A DNA stretch of 40,634 bases from Candidatus Dormiibacterota bacterium (GTDB lineage: Bacteria; Chloroflexota; Dormibacteria; Aeolococcales; Bog-877): positions 1-40,634 of the forward strand of contig JABEUU010000072.1 in assembly GCA_013044295.1 (NCBI GenBank), written 5' to 3'. How positions within the stretch are numbered: the stretch's first letter is position 1; every line of letters begins with the position of its first letter. Both the position numbers and the translations under genes were made by a program. Positions 23,536 to 31,705 of this stretch are shown here, in pieces. A model generated the notes under the pieces. The model saw nothing but the letters and a program-made list of their open reading frames with translations. It was not told where the DNA came from and did no database searches.

Positions 23536-24018
23536 ATGGCAGGCGCACCGGGCCCGGTGGAACCCTCTCAGGGCGGCTCGATCGACTCCCGGGCAGCTGG
23601 AACCCAGCTGAGCTCCCGACTGCCCAACATCATGAGCCTCCTTGCCCGCCAGCTCCGCCATGCCTACGGGCCCCTGGGTGTGAGCCCGGGATGGTATCCA
23701 GTTCTGAACTCACTGCTCGGCCAGCCCGCCGCCACCGCCTCGGAGCTGGCCGGTCGGGAGCGAGTGAGGCTTCCCTCGATGACGGCCATCGTCAACCAGA
23801 TGGAGGCCGACGGGCTGGTGACCAAGGCCCCCGACCCTTTGGATCGCCGCTGTGTCCGGATCAGCCTCACGCCCTCCGGCGTGGAGGTGGCCCGAGCCGC
23901 CCAATCGGCCCGAAGTTCCTGGTTCGCAGCCCGGCTCGACCACCTCTCCCAAGCGGAGGTGGCGGCGATCAGCCAGGCTCTGTCCGCCCTGGAACACCTG
24001 GTCGAGACCTCACCGTGA
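23536..24018 (+). CDS. MarR-family transcriptional regulator
   Basis: 160 aa. A winged helix is visible: LNSLLGQPAATASELAGRERVRLPSMTAIVNQMEADGLVTKAPDPLDRRCVRISLTPSG contains the recognition helix and the DxRDxR-like wing (DPLDRRCVRISLT). The flanking helices form the dimer interface. The gene is the first of a two-gene unit, with its end overlapping the MFS exporter by 4 bp (GTGA). It sits behind a perfect short palindrome. This is the standard layout of a MarR repressor controlling an efflux pump in response to an unknown small molecule. Confidence 0.9.
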   Translation: MAGAPGPVEPSQGGSIDSRAAGTQLSSRLPNIMSLLARQLRHAYGPLGVSPGWYPVLNSLLGQPAATASELAGRERVRLPSMTAIVNQMEADGLVTKAPDPLDRRCVRISLTPSGVEVARAAQSARSSWFAARLDHLSQAEVAAISQALSALEHLVETSP

Positions 24019-25307
24019 AGATGAGGCTGAACGTGCGCGGGGTCACCATCAGAACCTTCCAGGCCCTCTCCACCCGCAACTACCGGTACTTCTTCTGGGG
24101 TCAGCTGGTCTCGGTCACCGGGAGCTGGCTCCAGAGCACCGCCCAGGCCTGGCTGATCCTTGACCTCACCCACTCCGCCTTCATGCTCGGGCTGTTGGTC
24201 ATGGTCCAGTTCCTGCCCAACCTGCTGCTGCAGCCCTTGGGCGGGCTGGTGGCAGATCGGTTTCCCAAGCGCGCCATGTTGCTCGGCACCCAGAGTGCCT
24301 TCGCGATTGTGGCCGGCGTCCTGGGATTGTCGGTTGGCCTGGGGGTGGTCCAGGTCTGGGAGGTGTTCGTGGTGGTGCTCGCCTTCGGTTTGATCAACGT
24401 GATCGACGGCCCCACTCGGCAAGCGTTCGTGCCCGAGATGGTGGGCTCAGACCAGCTCCCCAACGCAGTGGCCTTGAACTCAAGCGTCTTCAATGCGGCC
24501 AGGGTGGTGGGCCCGGCAGTCGGCGGCATCCTGATCGCCACCGTCGGCACCGCCCTCTGCTTCGACCTCAACGCGATCTCCTATCTGGCGGTGATCGCGG
24601 CGCTGTACCTGATGCATCCCGAGGAGCTCCACCTGATGAAGCGCACCGCCAAGCGGGTGGAGGGCACCCTGGCCCAGCTCCGGGAGGGAGGCGCTTACGC
24701 GGTGCGGACCCCGGAGGTGCTCTTGGTGATGGTCCTGATGCTGGTGGTGGGCACGTTCACCTACAACCTCTCGGTTCTGATCCCGGCCTTCGCCCGCGAC
24801 GGCCTCCACTCTGGAGCCACCACCTTCGGCCTGCTCAGCGCCGCTCTCGGAGTGGGAGCCCTGGGTGGCGCCCTGGGGGTGGCCTACGCCGGCAAGGCGG
24901 CGATGCCAACCCTCCTGGTCGGTTGCGGGGTCTTCGGAGGCTTCCTGGCGCTGGCGGGGCAGACCACCAGTCTGGTGCCGGCCATGGGCCTGCTGGCAGT
25001 CACCGGGGTCGGCATGATCGTGTACTCGGCTCTCTCCAACAGCATCATCCAGCTCTACACCCCAGCTCGCCTGCGCGGCCGGGTGATGGCTCTTTATCTG
25101 TGGGTGTTCATGGGCTCGACTCCCATCGGCAGCCCCCTGACAGGGCTGATCGAGCAGAACTGGGGCAGCCGCGCCGCCATGACCATCGCCGGCCTGGTGG
25201 CGGTGGCAACCGCCATCGGGGGCTCGATATGGTGGGCGCGTCGGCGGCGCCGGCCGAGTGGCGGCTACGCCTCGGCTGGGCCTCTGGCCGAGGCCCCGAC
25301 CGCGTGA
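24015..25307 (+). CDS. MFS exporter, EntS/MFS_3-like
   Basis: 430 aa from GTG 24015, in the GTGA overlap with marR; an ATG two codons on is equivalent. The protein begins ...FQALSTRNYRYFFWGQLVSVTGSWLQSTAQAWLI, the typical opening of the MFS_3 (EntS-like) drug and siderophore exporter family. About twelve TM helices follow, with the loop-2/3 signature GGLVADRFPKRAML and a conserved GPAVGGILIA segment. It likely extrudes the molecule sensed by MarR. The substrate is unknown. The tail (GPLAEAPTA) overlaps the convergent fabI gene by 43 bp. Confidence 0.88.
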   Translation: MKMRLNVRGVTIRTFQALSTRNYRYFFWGQLVSVTGSWLQSTAQAWLILDLTHSAFMLGLLVMVQFLPNLLLQPLGGLVADRFPKRAMLLGTQSAFAIVAGVLGLSVGLGVVQVWEVFVVVLAFGLINVIDGPTRQAFVPEMVGSDQLPNAVALNSSVFNAARVVGPAVGGILIATVGTALCFDLNAISYLAVIAALYLMHPEELHLMKRTAKRVEGTLAQLREGGAYAVRTPEVLLVMVLMLVVGTFTYNLSVLIPAFARDGLHSGATTFGLLSAALGVGALGGALGVAYAGKAAMPTLLVGCGVFGGFLALAGQTTSLVPAMGLLAVTGVGMIVYSALSNSIIQLYTPARLRGRVMALYLWVFMGSTPIGSPLTGLIEQNWGSRAAMTIAGLVAVATAIGGSIWWARRRRRPSGGYASAGPLAEAPTA

Positions 25308-26056
25308 TAACCACCGTCCACGTGAATCATCTCGCCGGTGGTGGCGGGGAAGTAGTCTGAGAGCAGCGCCACCACCGCCTTGCCGACGGGGTCCGAGTTG
25401 CGGGCGTCCCACCCCAGCGGGGCCTGCTCGGCGAAGACCTCTGGGAAGCGGGAGAAACCTGGGATTCCCTTGGCGGCGGTGGTGAAGGTGGGTCCGGCCG
25501 AGACGGCGTTGACCCGGATCTGACGCGGACCCAGGTACTGAGCGAGATAGCGCACGACCGACTCCAGGGCCGCCTTGGACACCCCCATCCAGTCATAGCC
25601 TGGCCAGGCCTGGGTGGCGTCAAAGTCGAGAGTGACGATGCTGCCCCCTGCCTCCGGCATCAGCGGAGCCAGCGCCACCGCCAGCTGTTTGAGGGAGTAG
25701 GCGCTGATCCGCAGGGCCACCGCGGCCGACTCCCAAGGGGTGCTCAGGAAGGCTCCCCCCAGGGCGTCCCCGGGCGCGAACGCCACGCCATGAACGATCC
25801 CGTCCAGCCGCAGGCCCCGGCCGCTGAGCAACGCCGCCAGCGCCTCGAAGTCCTGGTCCCTGGCCACGTCCAGCTCCAGCACCTCGGGCCTGGGAGACAG
25901 CCTGGAGGCGCTGCGCCTAGTGAGGCTCATCGCTCGCCCGAATGAGGTCAGCAGCACCTCCGCCCCGTCGGCCTGGGCTTGGCGGGCGACAGCGAAGGGC
26001 AATGAAGCCGGGGTGAGCACCCCCGTCACCAGAATCCGCTTACCTGCGAGCAGCAT
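25265..26056 (-). CDS. fabI: Enoyl-[acyl-carrier-protein] reductase, InhA/FabI type
   Basis: 263 aa from ATG 26056; the track uses a TTG three codons upstream. Short-chain dehydrogenase fold of the FabI class: the cofactor segment is GKRILVTGVLTPASLPFAVA, and the catalytic pair has FabI spacing Y-x6-K (Tyr154 and Lys161 in YDWMGVSK). LDFDATQAWPGYDWMGVSKAAL resembles the InhA segment more than E. coli FabI. RVNAVSAGPTFTTAAKGIPGF is the substrate loop region. It reduces trans-2-enoyl-ACP with NADH in fatty acid elongation. The gene is monocistronic, convergent with the MFS gene and divergent from the LCP gene. Confidence 0.92.
   Translation of the reverse strand: MLLAGKRILVTGVLTPASLPFAVARQAQADGAEVLLTSFGRAMSLTRRSASRLSPRPEVLELDVARDQDFEALAALLSGRGLRLDGIVHGVAFAPGDALGGAFLSTPWESAAVALRISAYSLKQLAVALAPLMPEAGGSIVTLDFDATQAWPGYDWMGVSKAALESVVRYLAQYLGPRQIRVNAVSAGPTFTTAAKGIPGFSRFPEVFAEQAPLGWDARNSDPVGKAVVALLSDYFPATTGEMIHVDGGYHAVGASARGPAEA
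25278..25296. terminator. Hairpin in overlapping tails of MFS gene and fabI
   Basis: GGGCCTC-TGGCC-GAGGCCC is a perfect 7-bp stem with a 5-nt loop within the 43-bp convergent overlap. It encodes part of both C-termini and may end transcription on either strand. No U-tract. Confidence 0.4.
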
Positions 26057-26129
26057 GAATGGCAAGGTTAACGCCTTGGGGCCATGGCCGAAGGCCGAGT
26101 TGCCCGAGAGGCCACCGCGGCGGGGCGGC

Positions 26130-26135
26130 TACAAT
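26130..26135 (+). promoter_or_regulatory. -10 box for LCP gene (leaderless type)
   Basis: TACAAT ends 8 nt before ATG 26144, with no Shine-Dalgarno between them. It also shows that the track start at 26084 is upstream of the transcript. Confidence 0.5.
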
Positions 26136-26143
26136 CTGCCTGC

Positions 26144-27190
26144 ATGGCTGCCGGGACCAGGCCAAGGCGCCGCCGCGCCGGGCTATCGACCCACAAATCG
26201 TCCTTCTCATGGGGCCGGCACCGGACGCTGTTGGCGTTCCTGGTGGTGATTGGCTTTGCCGTTTCGGGCCTGAGCGGAGTGGTCGCCTATTTCCTGCCCG
26301 CAGTCACCGCCGCCTTCCACGTCACCGGCCAGGCCACCACCGGCAAGGGCGGCCGCAACGGCACCTCCAAGGGGACCATCCAGGCGACCGCGACCCCTCC
26401 CCCACCGGGAGCGCCCTTCACCGTGCTGCTGCTGGGGTCCGACAACGATGCCAAGTTCGTGGCCGGTCAGGTCCTGACCCAGACCATGATCCTGGTCCGG
26501 GTCGACCCCCAGACCCACAAGGCGGTGATGCTGTCCATCCCCCGCGACCTGTGGGTGCCGATCGCCAGCGGCGGCAGCGCCAAGATCGACGCCGCCTACC
26601 TCGATGGAGGGGCCACCGACGCCATCCAGACAGTCGAGAACAACTTCGGGGTCTCGGTCAACTACTGGGCCTGGATCGGGCTCGGGGGCCTGGTCCAGCT
26701 GGTCAACCAGCTAGGCGGGGTCGACGTGATCGCCCAGATGCCCATCTTGGACGACCAGTATCCCTACGACCTGACCGGCAACAACCCCTATGCCAACCAG
26801 CGGATCGCAGTCCTGCCAGGGCCGCAGCGACTGGATGGGGTCAACGCCCTGACCTATGTGCGCTCCCGGCACGGCGACATCCTGGAGGACATCGCCCGCT
26901 CCCAGAAGCAGCAGCAGCTCCTGGTCGATATCAAGGACGCCGCCAAGCATCTCAGCTTGGCCGACATCCCTCGCATTGCCAGCGCGCTGGGCAACGGGGT
27001 CCGGACCAACATGGCGCTGACCCAGCTGAGCTCCATCGCCGCCCTGGCCAAGGACTTCAGCAACGGCGGGGTCACCCAGATCGTGATGCTTAGCCAGGAC
27101 TACAGCAACCAGACCATCAATGGACAGCTCGCCTTGGTACCCAAGTGGCCCGCGATCAATGCCCTAGTGGCGCAGTACTTCCCCAAATGA
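26144..27190 (+). CDS. LytR-CpsA-Psr (LCP) family cell-wall ligase
   Basis: 348 aa from ATG 26144. A basic N-terminus (TRPRRRRAG) precedes one TM helix (LLAFLVVIGFAVSGLSGVVAYFL) and a Gly/Thr linker. The extracellular LCP domain has FTVLLLGSD, the TMILVRVDPQTHKAVMLSIPRDLWV core with its conserved Asp and Arg, KIDAAY, GGVDV and the LTYVRSRHGD...ARSQKQQQLL signature (conserved Arg residues). LCP enzymes move undecaprenyl-linked glycopolymers onto peptidoglycan. This fits the MurT/GatD genes earlier in the window. The stop overlaps the next gene (ATGA), a membrane-anchored propeller protein. Confidence 0.92.
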   Translation: MAAGTRPRRRRAGLSTHKSSFSWGRHRTLLAFLVVIGFAVSGLSGVVAYFLPAVTAAFHVTGQATTGKGGRNGTSKGTIQATATPPPPGAPFTVLLLGSDNDAKFVAGQVLTQTMILVRVDPQTHKAVMLSIPRDLWVPIASGGSAKIDAAYLDGGATDAIQTVENNFGVSVNYWAWIGLGGLVQLVNQLGGVDVIAQMPILDDQYPYDLTGNNPYANQRIAVLPGPQRLDGVNALTYVRSRHGDILEDIARSQKQQQLLVDIKDAAKHLSLADIPRIASALGNGVRTNMALTQLSSIAALAKDFSNGGVTQIVMLSQDYSNQTINGQLALVPKWPAINALVAQYFPK

Positions 27191-28212
27191 GCCCGCGCCA
27201 AATACTTGCCAGCCTGGCCACGGTGGGACTTATGGCCCTTTTCGGGTTCGGAGTCTGGGCCGGGCTGGGCACTCTCCAGACCAAGGCCTCCAATGTCGCC
27301 GACCCCACCCAGCAACAGGCGCTGGTGGCGCTGCCCGGAACTGTGGTGGTGGCCCAAAACGGGTCCCTCTACAGCCTCCACGGGCTGACCTTCAGCAAGC
27401 TGGGCACCGCGCCCGGGAACTGGGTGCAGGTGGCTCCCGGGCCGAGCGGGGACCTCCTCGCCGTGGACAAGGGCAACGGCTACTCCAACGTCCTGCTGCT
27501 GAACCCGCAGGGCCAGACGATTCGGCTGTTGCTGAGCGAGAGCTCCACCCAGTTCTTCAACAACCACTTCGCCTACTACCCAAGGCTGAGCAGCAACGGG
27601 CAGACCCTGTTCTACGCCTGGAACTGGGTTGATCCCAGCGCCAACTACAACGTCGACTTCCAGATCCAGGCCGTGCCGCTCTCCAACCCGGGCGCCACCC
27701 CGACCCAGTGGAGCATCCCCAACTACTACCAGGGTGGCGATGTCGAGCCCCTGCCGCTCAGCAATGGCGGCCTGATCTACGCCAAGTACGCGGTCAATAC
27801 CACCACCGGAGCCACCTACTCCCAGCTGGTCTCGGTCAGCTCTCCCGAGGGCCAATTGAACTACCTGACCACCCCAGCTCAGAACTGCAGTGAGCCCGCC
27901 CTCAACCCGCAGGCCACCGAGCTGGCGATGATCTGCACCGACAATCAGACCCAGACCAGCACCCTCCAGGTGGCCAGCTGGAACGGCTCGTCCCTGGGAA
28001 CGCCCCGGCTCCTTTCGGCCGGCCCCATGGCCGCCATGCCGACCTGGTCCCCGGATGGCAAGAGCCTGGTGTTCATGGACCCCCTCCAGCGGAGCTACCC
28101 GTTCCAGATGTGGTGGGTCCCAAATGCCGCCGGAAGCAAGCCCGGGGTACCCCAGCAGGTCACCCAGAACCTGAGCCTCACCGCCACCTCAGCGCCGGTC
28201 TGGTACTCGTAG
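27187..28212 (+). CDS. Membrane-anchored TolB-like beta-propeller protein
   Basis: 341 aa from ATG 27187, overlapping the LCP stop by 4 bp; the track start at 27145 is inside the LCP gene. An N-terminal signal-anchor (ILASLATVGLMALFGFGVWAGL) precedes an extracellular region with repeating beta-blades: PGPSGDLLAVDKG, YPRLSSNGQTLFYAW, NPQATELAMICTD and PTWSPDGKSLVFMD. The last is the classical TolB/WD40-like PD40 motif. It has 5-7 blades by eye. Two Cys lie near NCSEPAL and MICTD. Its tight coupling to an LCP ligase suggests a role on the same wall or glycopolymer assembly. The function is unknown. Confidence 0.8.
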   Translation: MSPRQILASLATVGLMALFGFGVWAGLGTLQTKASNVADPTQQQALVALPGTVVVAQNGSLYSLHGLTFSKLGTAPGNWVQVAPGPSGDLLAVDKGNGYSNVLLLNPQGQTIRLLLSESSTQFFNNHFAYYPRLSSNGQTLFYAWNWVDPSANYNVDFQIQAVPLSNPGATPTQWSIPNYYQGGDVEPLPLSNGGLIYAKYAVNTTTGATYSQLVSVSSPEGQLNYLTTPAQNCSEPALNPQATELAMICTDNQTQTSTLQVASWNGSSLGTPRLLSAGPMAAMPTWSPDGKSLVFMDPLQRSYPFQMWWVPNAAGSKPGVPQQVTQNLSLTATSAPVWYS

Positions 28213-28228
28213 TCTCCCGCCAGGGCGG

Positions 28229-30871
28229 CTAGGGATTCTCGCTCCAGCGACCGGTCTCTGTCTCCGGCGGCTGCCAGGGGACGCGGAGCTCATCCACCAA
28301 GATGGCGGCCAGAGCCGTCCAGCCGGTTTGGTGCGAGGCACCCTCACCACTGCCGTTGTCGCCATGGAAGTACTCGTGAAAGAGCAACCGGTCGCGCCAC
28401 TCCGGGTCGGTCTGGAACTTCTCCAGGGCGCCGAAGACGGGCCTTCGACCTGCCGCGTCGCGGCGAAAGATGGCCAGCATGCTTTTGGTCAGTTCATCGG
28501 CGATCTGGCCCAGGGTCATGGGCTTGCCGCCGGGATACGGGAACTCGTGGGTGAAGGTGTCCCCGAATCCTAGCCCGAGCAGCCGCAAGGAGCGCAGCAG
28601 CAGGTACCCGGTGGGGAACCAGACCGGCCCGCGCCAGTTGGAGTTGCCACCCATGATTCGCTCATCGGAGGCGCCCGGCTCGTACCTGACGGGGGCCATC
28701 TCGGGAACCAGGGTGGACTGGAAAGGCTCGGCCAGGTGAGCCTTGGAGAGTGAGCGCAACCCAAAGTCGGAGAGAAACTCCCCCGGACTCAGCAGCCGGT
28801 CGAGAAGCTGGTGCAGCCTGTTGGGGCTGACCAACGAAAGGCAGGCGTAGGGATCGTCGCCAGCCTCTCGATAGTGGAACGCCTTGTTGCGCTCCGCCGC
28901 CTCCAGGTAGGCGGCCAGGCGGGGCAGCCGCGCCAGGGTGTGAGCGTGGACCACCTCGCAGGCGGCCATCGGCATCAGTCCCACCAGGCTGCGCACGCGC
29001 AGGCTCTCGGAGCTGCCGTCGGCCAGGCGGAGACGGTCGTAATAGAAGCCCTCCTGATGGTCCCAGAGCCCGGGCTCGCCATCCCGGCCATTGAGGGCGG
29101 CCGCGATGTGGGCGAAATGCTTGAAGAAGCGCAGCGCCATGTCCTCGTACTGAGGTTCATATATCGCCAGCTCGGCGGCGATCCGGAACATCTTGACCGC
29201 GAACATCCCCACCCAGGCGGTGGCGTCCACCTCCCAGATCTGAGCCCCGGGGGGAAGATGGCTGCGGTCCACCGCCGAGATGTTGTCCAGCCCCAGAAAC
29301 CCGCCGGAAAAGATGTCGTGAGCGTCCGTGTCGCGGCGGTTGACCCACCAGCCGTAGTTGAAGAGGAGGGATAGGAAGGCGCGCTCCAGAAAGGCCCGAT
29401 CCGGCTTGCCGGTTCGGTTCCGGTCCCGCACATAGAGCTGCCAAACGGCCATCGCGTGCACCGGCGGGTTGGAGTCGGAGAAGTTCCACTCGTAGGCGGG
29501 CAGCTGACCATCCTCGCGCAGGTAGCGCGACTGCAGCAGCAGCAGCACCTGCTGCTTGGCCAGATTGATGTCGATCGGGTCCAGGGCCAGGGCGTGGAAG
29601 GCGAGGTCCCAGGAAGCGAACCAGGGATACTCCCAGCTGTCTGGCATCACGATGATGTCCGCCGCCTCCATCCCGACCCAGGCGGCGTTGCGACCGGTCA
29701 GGCGCTCGGGCGGCGGCGGCGGGCCAGCGGGGTCACCGTCCAGCCATCTCGCCACCTCGAGCTGGTAGTACTGCTGACTCCAGATCAGGCCCGCGAACGC
29801 CTGGCGCTGGATCAACAGATCATCCGCGTCGCCGTTGTCCGGGCCGACTGCGGCGTAGAAATCGTCGGCGGCGCGACGGCCGTCCAGGCAGAGCCCATCC
29901 ACCTGGCCAGGCGCATACCCCTGACGATCGCTCCAGATGAAGCGCACCACCTGCGACTCTCCGGGGCCAAGCTCGAATATGAAGTGGGCCGCCGCCTTGG
30001 TCCCGGTCCGCTCCGGGTTGCACCGGCTGGGATCTCCGCTCACGACCGCGTCCCCGATCGCGTTCTTGGGATAGGGGCTGAGACCAGGGGCGCCAAAGAG
30101 CAGTTGGTTGTCGGTCTCGTTGTCACAGACCAGCCAGGCGAAATCGCCTCCAACCTGGAGGCGGTAGCCCACCAGCTCCGGGTGCTGCAGGCGAAGCTCC
30201 GCACCCTCCGCATGCAACTGCGCCTGGGGGGACCGAGGCGCATTCCAGCTCCAGGTGTTGCGCAGCCAAACCTGCGGCAGCAGATGCAGCTGGGCCGCCT
30301 CCCCACTTCGATTAGTCACTGTGATCCGCCCGGCGACCACGGTGGGCTCAGGTTTGGCGTATTCGACCTCCACATCCCAGTAGCGGTCATGGTCGAAGAT
30401 CCCGAGATCCAGCAGCTTGATCTCCGGGCCCGGCACCGAGTTGCGCTGCCGCAGCTCCTGGTAGGGGAATGCCGCCATCGGATATCGGTAGAGCGCCCTC
30501 AGGTAACGGCCGTCAGGCAGAGCGTCCAGATAGTGCCAGTACTCCTTGACATCCTCACCATGGTTGCCCTGAGCGTTGCTGAGACCGTAGAACCTCTCTT
30601 TGAGGATCTCGTCCTGGCCATTCCAGAGACCGAGCGACAGGCACACCCGCTGCTGGTCGTCGCAGATCCCCAACAGTCCGTCCTCGCCCCAGCGGTAGGC
30701 GCGACTCCTGGCATGCTCGAAGGGCAGGTAGGCCCAGGCGTCGCCGTCAGCGCTGTAGTCCTCTCGGACCGAGCCCCACTGCCGCAATGAGAGGTAGGGG
30801 CCCCACAGTCGCCAGTCCGCTCGGTTACCGCCCTCGCCCGCAAGCTGAGAGGTGGGACTTGGTGCTGGCAC
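28229..30871 (-). CDS. Large GH63-type (MGH1-like) glucosidase
   Basis: The track ORF starts at 31081, but its first 70 residues are low complexity. GTG 30871 gives about 880 aa, the usual length of this bacterial family. The family opening is present: DWRLWGPYLSLRQWGSVREDYSADG, HARSRAYRWGEDGLLGI, LWNGQDEILKERFYGL and NHGEDVKEYW. The (alpha/alpha)6 catalytic region follows, with WEYPWFASWDLAFHALALDPIDINLAKQQVLLLLQ, PAYEWNFSDSNPPVHA, GGNSNWRGPVWFPTGYLL and LLFHEYFHGDNGSG. Relatives hydrolyse alpha-glucosides or glucosyl/mannosyl-glycerate, so turnover of a compatible solute or storage glucan is possible. No signal peptide is seen: cytoplasmic. Convergent with the propeller gene, divergent from the methyltransferase. 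Confidence 0.88.
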   Translation of the reverse strand: MPAPSPTSQLAGEGGNRADWRLWGPYLSLRQWGSVREDYSADGDAWAYLPFEHARSRAYRWGEDGLLGICDDQQRVCLSLGLWNGQDEILKERFYGLSNAQGNHGEDVKEYWHYLDALPDGRYLRALYRYPMAAFPYQELRQRNSVPGPEIKLLDLGIFDHDRYWDVEVEYAKPEPTVVAGRITVTNRSGEAAQLHLLPQVWLRNTWSWNAPRSPQAQLHAEGAELRLQHPELVGYRLQVGGDFAWLVCDNETDNQLLFGAPGLSPYPKNAIGDAVVSGDPSRCNPERTGTKAAAHFIFELGPGESQVVRFIWSDRQGYAPGQVDGLCLDGRRAADDFYAAVGPDNGDADDLLIQRQAFAGLIWSQQYYQLEVARWLDGDPAGPPPPPERLTGRNAAWVGMEAADIIVMPDSWEYPWFASWDLAFHALALDPIDINLAKQQVLLLLQSRYLREDGQLPAYEWNFSDSNPPVHAMAVWQLYVRDRNRTGKPDRAFLERAFLSLLFNYGWWVNRRDTDAHDIFSGGFLGLDNISAVDRSHLPPGAQIWEVDATAWVGMFAVKMFRIAAELAIYEPQYEDMALRFFKHFAHIAAALNGRDGEPGLWDHQEGFYYDRLRLADGSSESLRVRSLVGLMPMAACEVVHAHTLARLPRLAAYLEAAERNKAFHYREAGDDPYACLSLVSPNRLHQLLDRLLSPGEFLSDFGLRSLSKAHLAEPFQSTLVPEMAPVRYEPGASDERIMGGNSNWRGPVWFPTGYLLLRSLRLLGLGFGDTFTHEFPYPGGKPMTLGQIADELTKSMLAIFRRDAAGRRPVFGALEKFQTDPEWRDRLLFHEYFHGDNGSGEGASHQTGWTALAAILVDELRVPWQPPETETGRWSENP

Positions 30872-31048
30872 GGCCCCGATTCTCTCAGTTCGGGATGGAT
30901 CCGAGTCGCCGGCATGGTGCGCCCCCGCCGGGCGCTGGCCTTTCGGACGCTCGGCCGGGCCAGCCCCGGTTCTGGGAGGAAACCGGCCGCAGCTCCCCAC
31001 CCTGGCCGAAGGTGCGATGCTTGGCCGCAGGTAACCCTGGAGATTCAG

Positions 31049-31690
31049 ATGCCCAAGCCGCCGGCGGAGTACCCATCCCACTCACTCTTCGCCTGGGCAT
31101 ACTCGCGGGTCGGAAGCGCCTCCGACAATCGGGGAGCCCAGGGCCACCGCCGGCAGCTGCTGGCCGGGCTGCGAGGGAATGTCATCGAGATCGGGGCTGG
31201 CAACGGCCTCAACTTCCTCCACTACCCCGATACCGTGACTGAGGTCGTCGCGGCCGAGCCTGAGCCCTACCTTCGTTCCGAGGCCGAGCGGGTCGCCCGC
31301 GGCCACCGCCAGGTGAGGGTGATCGACGCCCGTGCCGAGGCAATCCCCGCCGGGAACGCCAGCTTCGATGCCGCCGTCACCTCATTGGTGCTCTGCTCCG
31401 TGCCGAACCCGAGGCTCGCCCTCGCCGAGTTGAAACGAGTGCTGCGTCCAGGCGGCGAGCTTCGCTTCTACGAGCATGTCGCCTCCCATCACCGGTCGAT
31501 CGCCCGCCTGGAGGGTCTGGCAACTCCGCTCTGGTCCCGCATGGCGGCTGGGTGTCACCTGAACCGGGACACCCTGGCCGAGATCGAGGCGGCCGGATTC
31601 GTGCTCGAAGAGGTGGAGCGGTTCTCCTTCGGCCCGATTCCCCTGCTACCCGCCGTCGACCACATCCTGGGCCGCGCCAGCAGGCCCTGA
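31049..31690 (+). CDS. Class I SAM-dependent methyltransferase
   Basis: 213 aa from ATG 31049, with GGAG about 6 nt upstream; the track ORF starts too early. Motif I is VIEIGAGNGLNFLHYP, the acidic end of strand 2 is VAAEPEPYL, and motif post-II/III is RVIDARAEAIPAGNASFDAAVTSLVLCSVPNP with LKRVLRPGGELRFYEHV. This is the UbiE/METTL7-like Methyltransf_11 group. The substrate (quinone, lipid or small molecule) is not evident. It converges on the sensor kinase gene across a small hairpin that includes both stop codons. Confidence 0.88.
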   Translation: MPKPPAEYPSHSLFAWAYSRVGSASDNRGAQGHRRQLLAGLRGNVIEIGAGNGLNFLHYPDTVTEVVAAEPEPYLRSEAERVARGHRQVRVIDARAEAIPAGNASFDAAVTSLVLCSVPNPRLALAELKRVLRPGGELRFYEHVASHHRSIARLEGLATPLWSRMAAGCHLNRDTLAEIEAAGFVLEEVERFSFGPIPLLPAVDHILGRASRP

Positions 31691-31705
31691 CCAAGCCCGG
31701 TCAGG
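31686..31705. terminator. Bidirectional hairpin across two convergent stop codons
   Basis: CCTGACC-AAGCCC-GGTCAGG is a perfect 7-bp stem with a 6-nt loop. The left arm holds the methyltransferase TGA and the right arm holds the TGA (TCA on plus) of the convergent kinase. TTT follows on the plus strand. Confidence 0.55.

Noticed and set aside
28811-30790. 187-aa and 444-aa plus-strand ORFs
   Set aside because: Antisense to the GH63-type gene, which has continuous family motifs.
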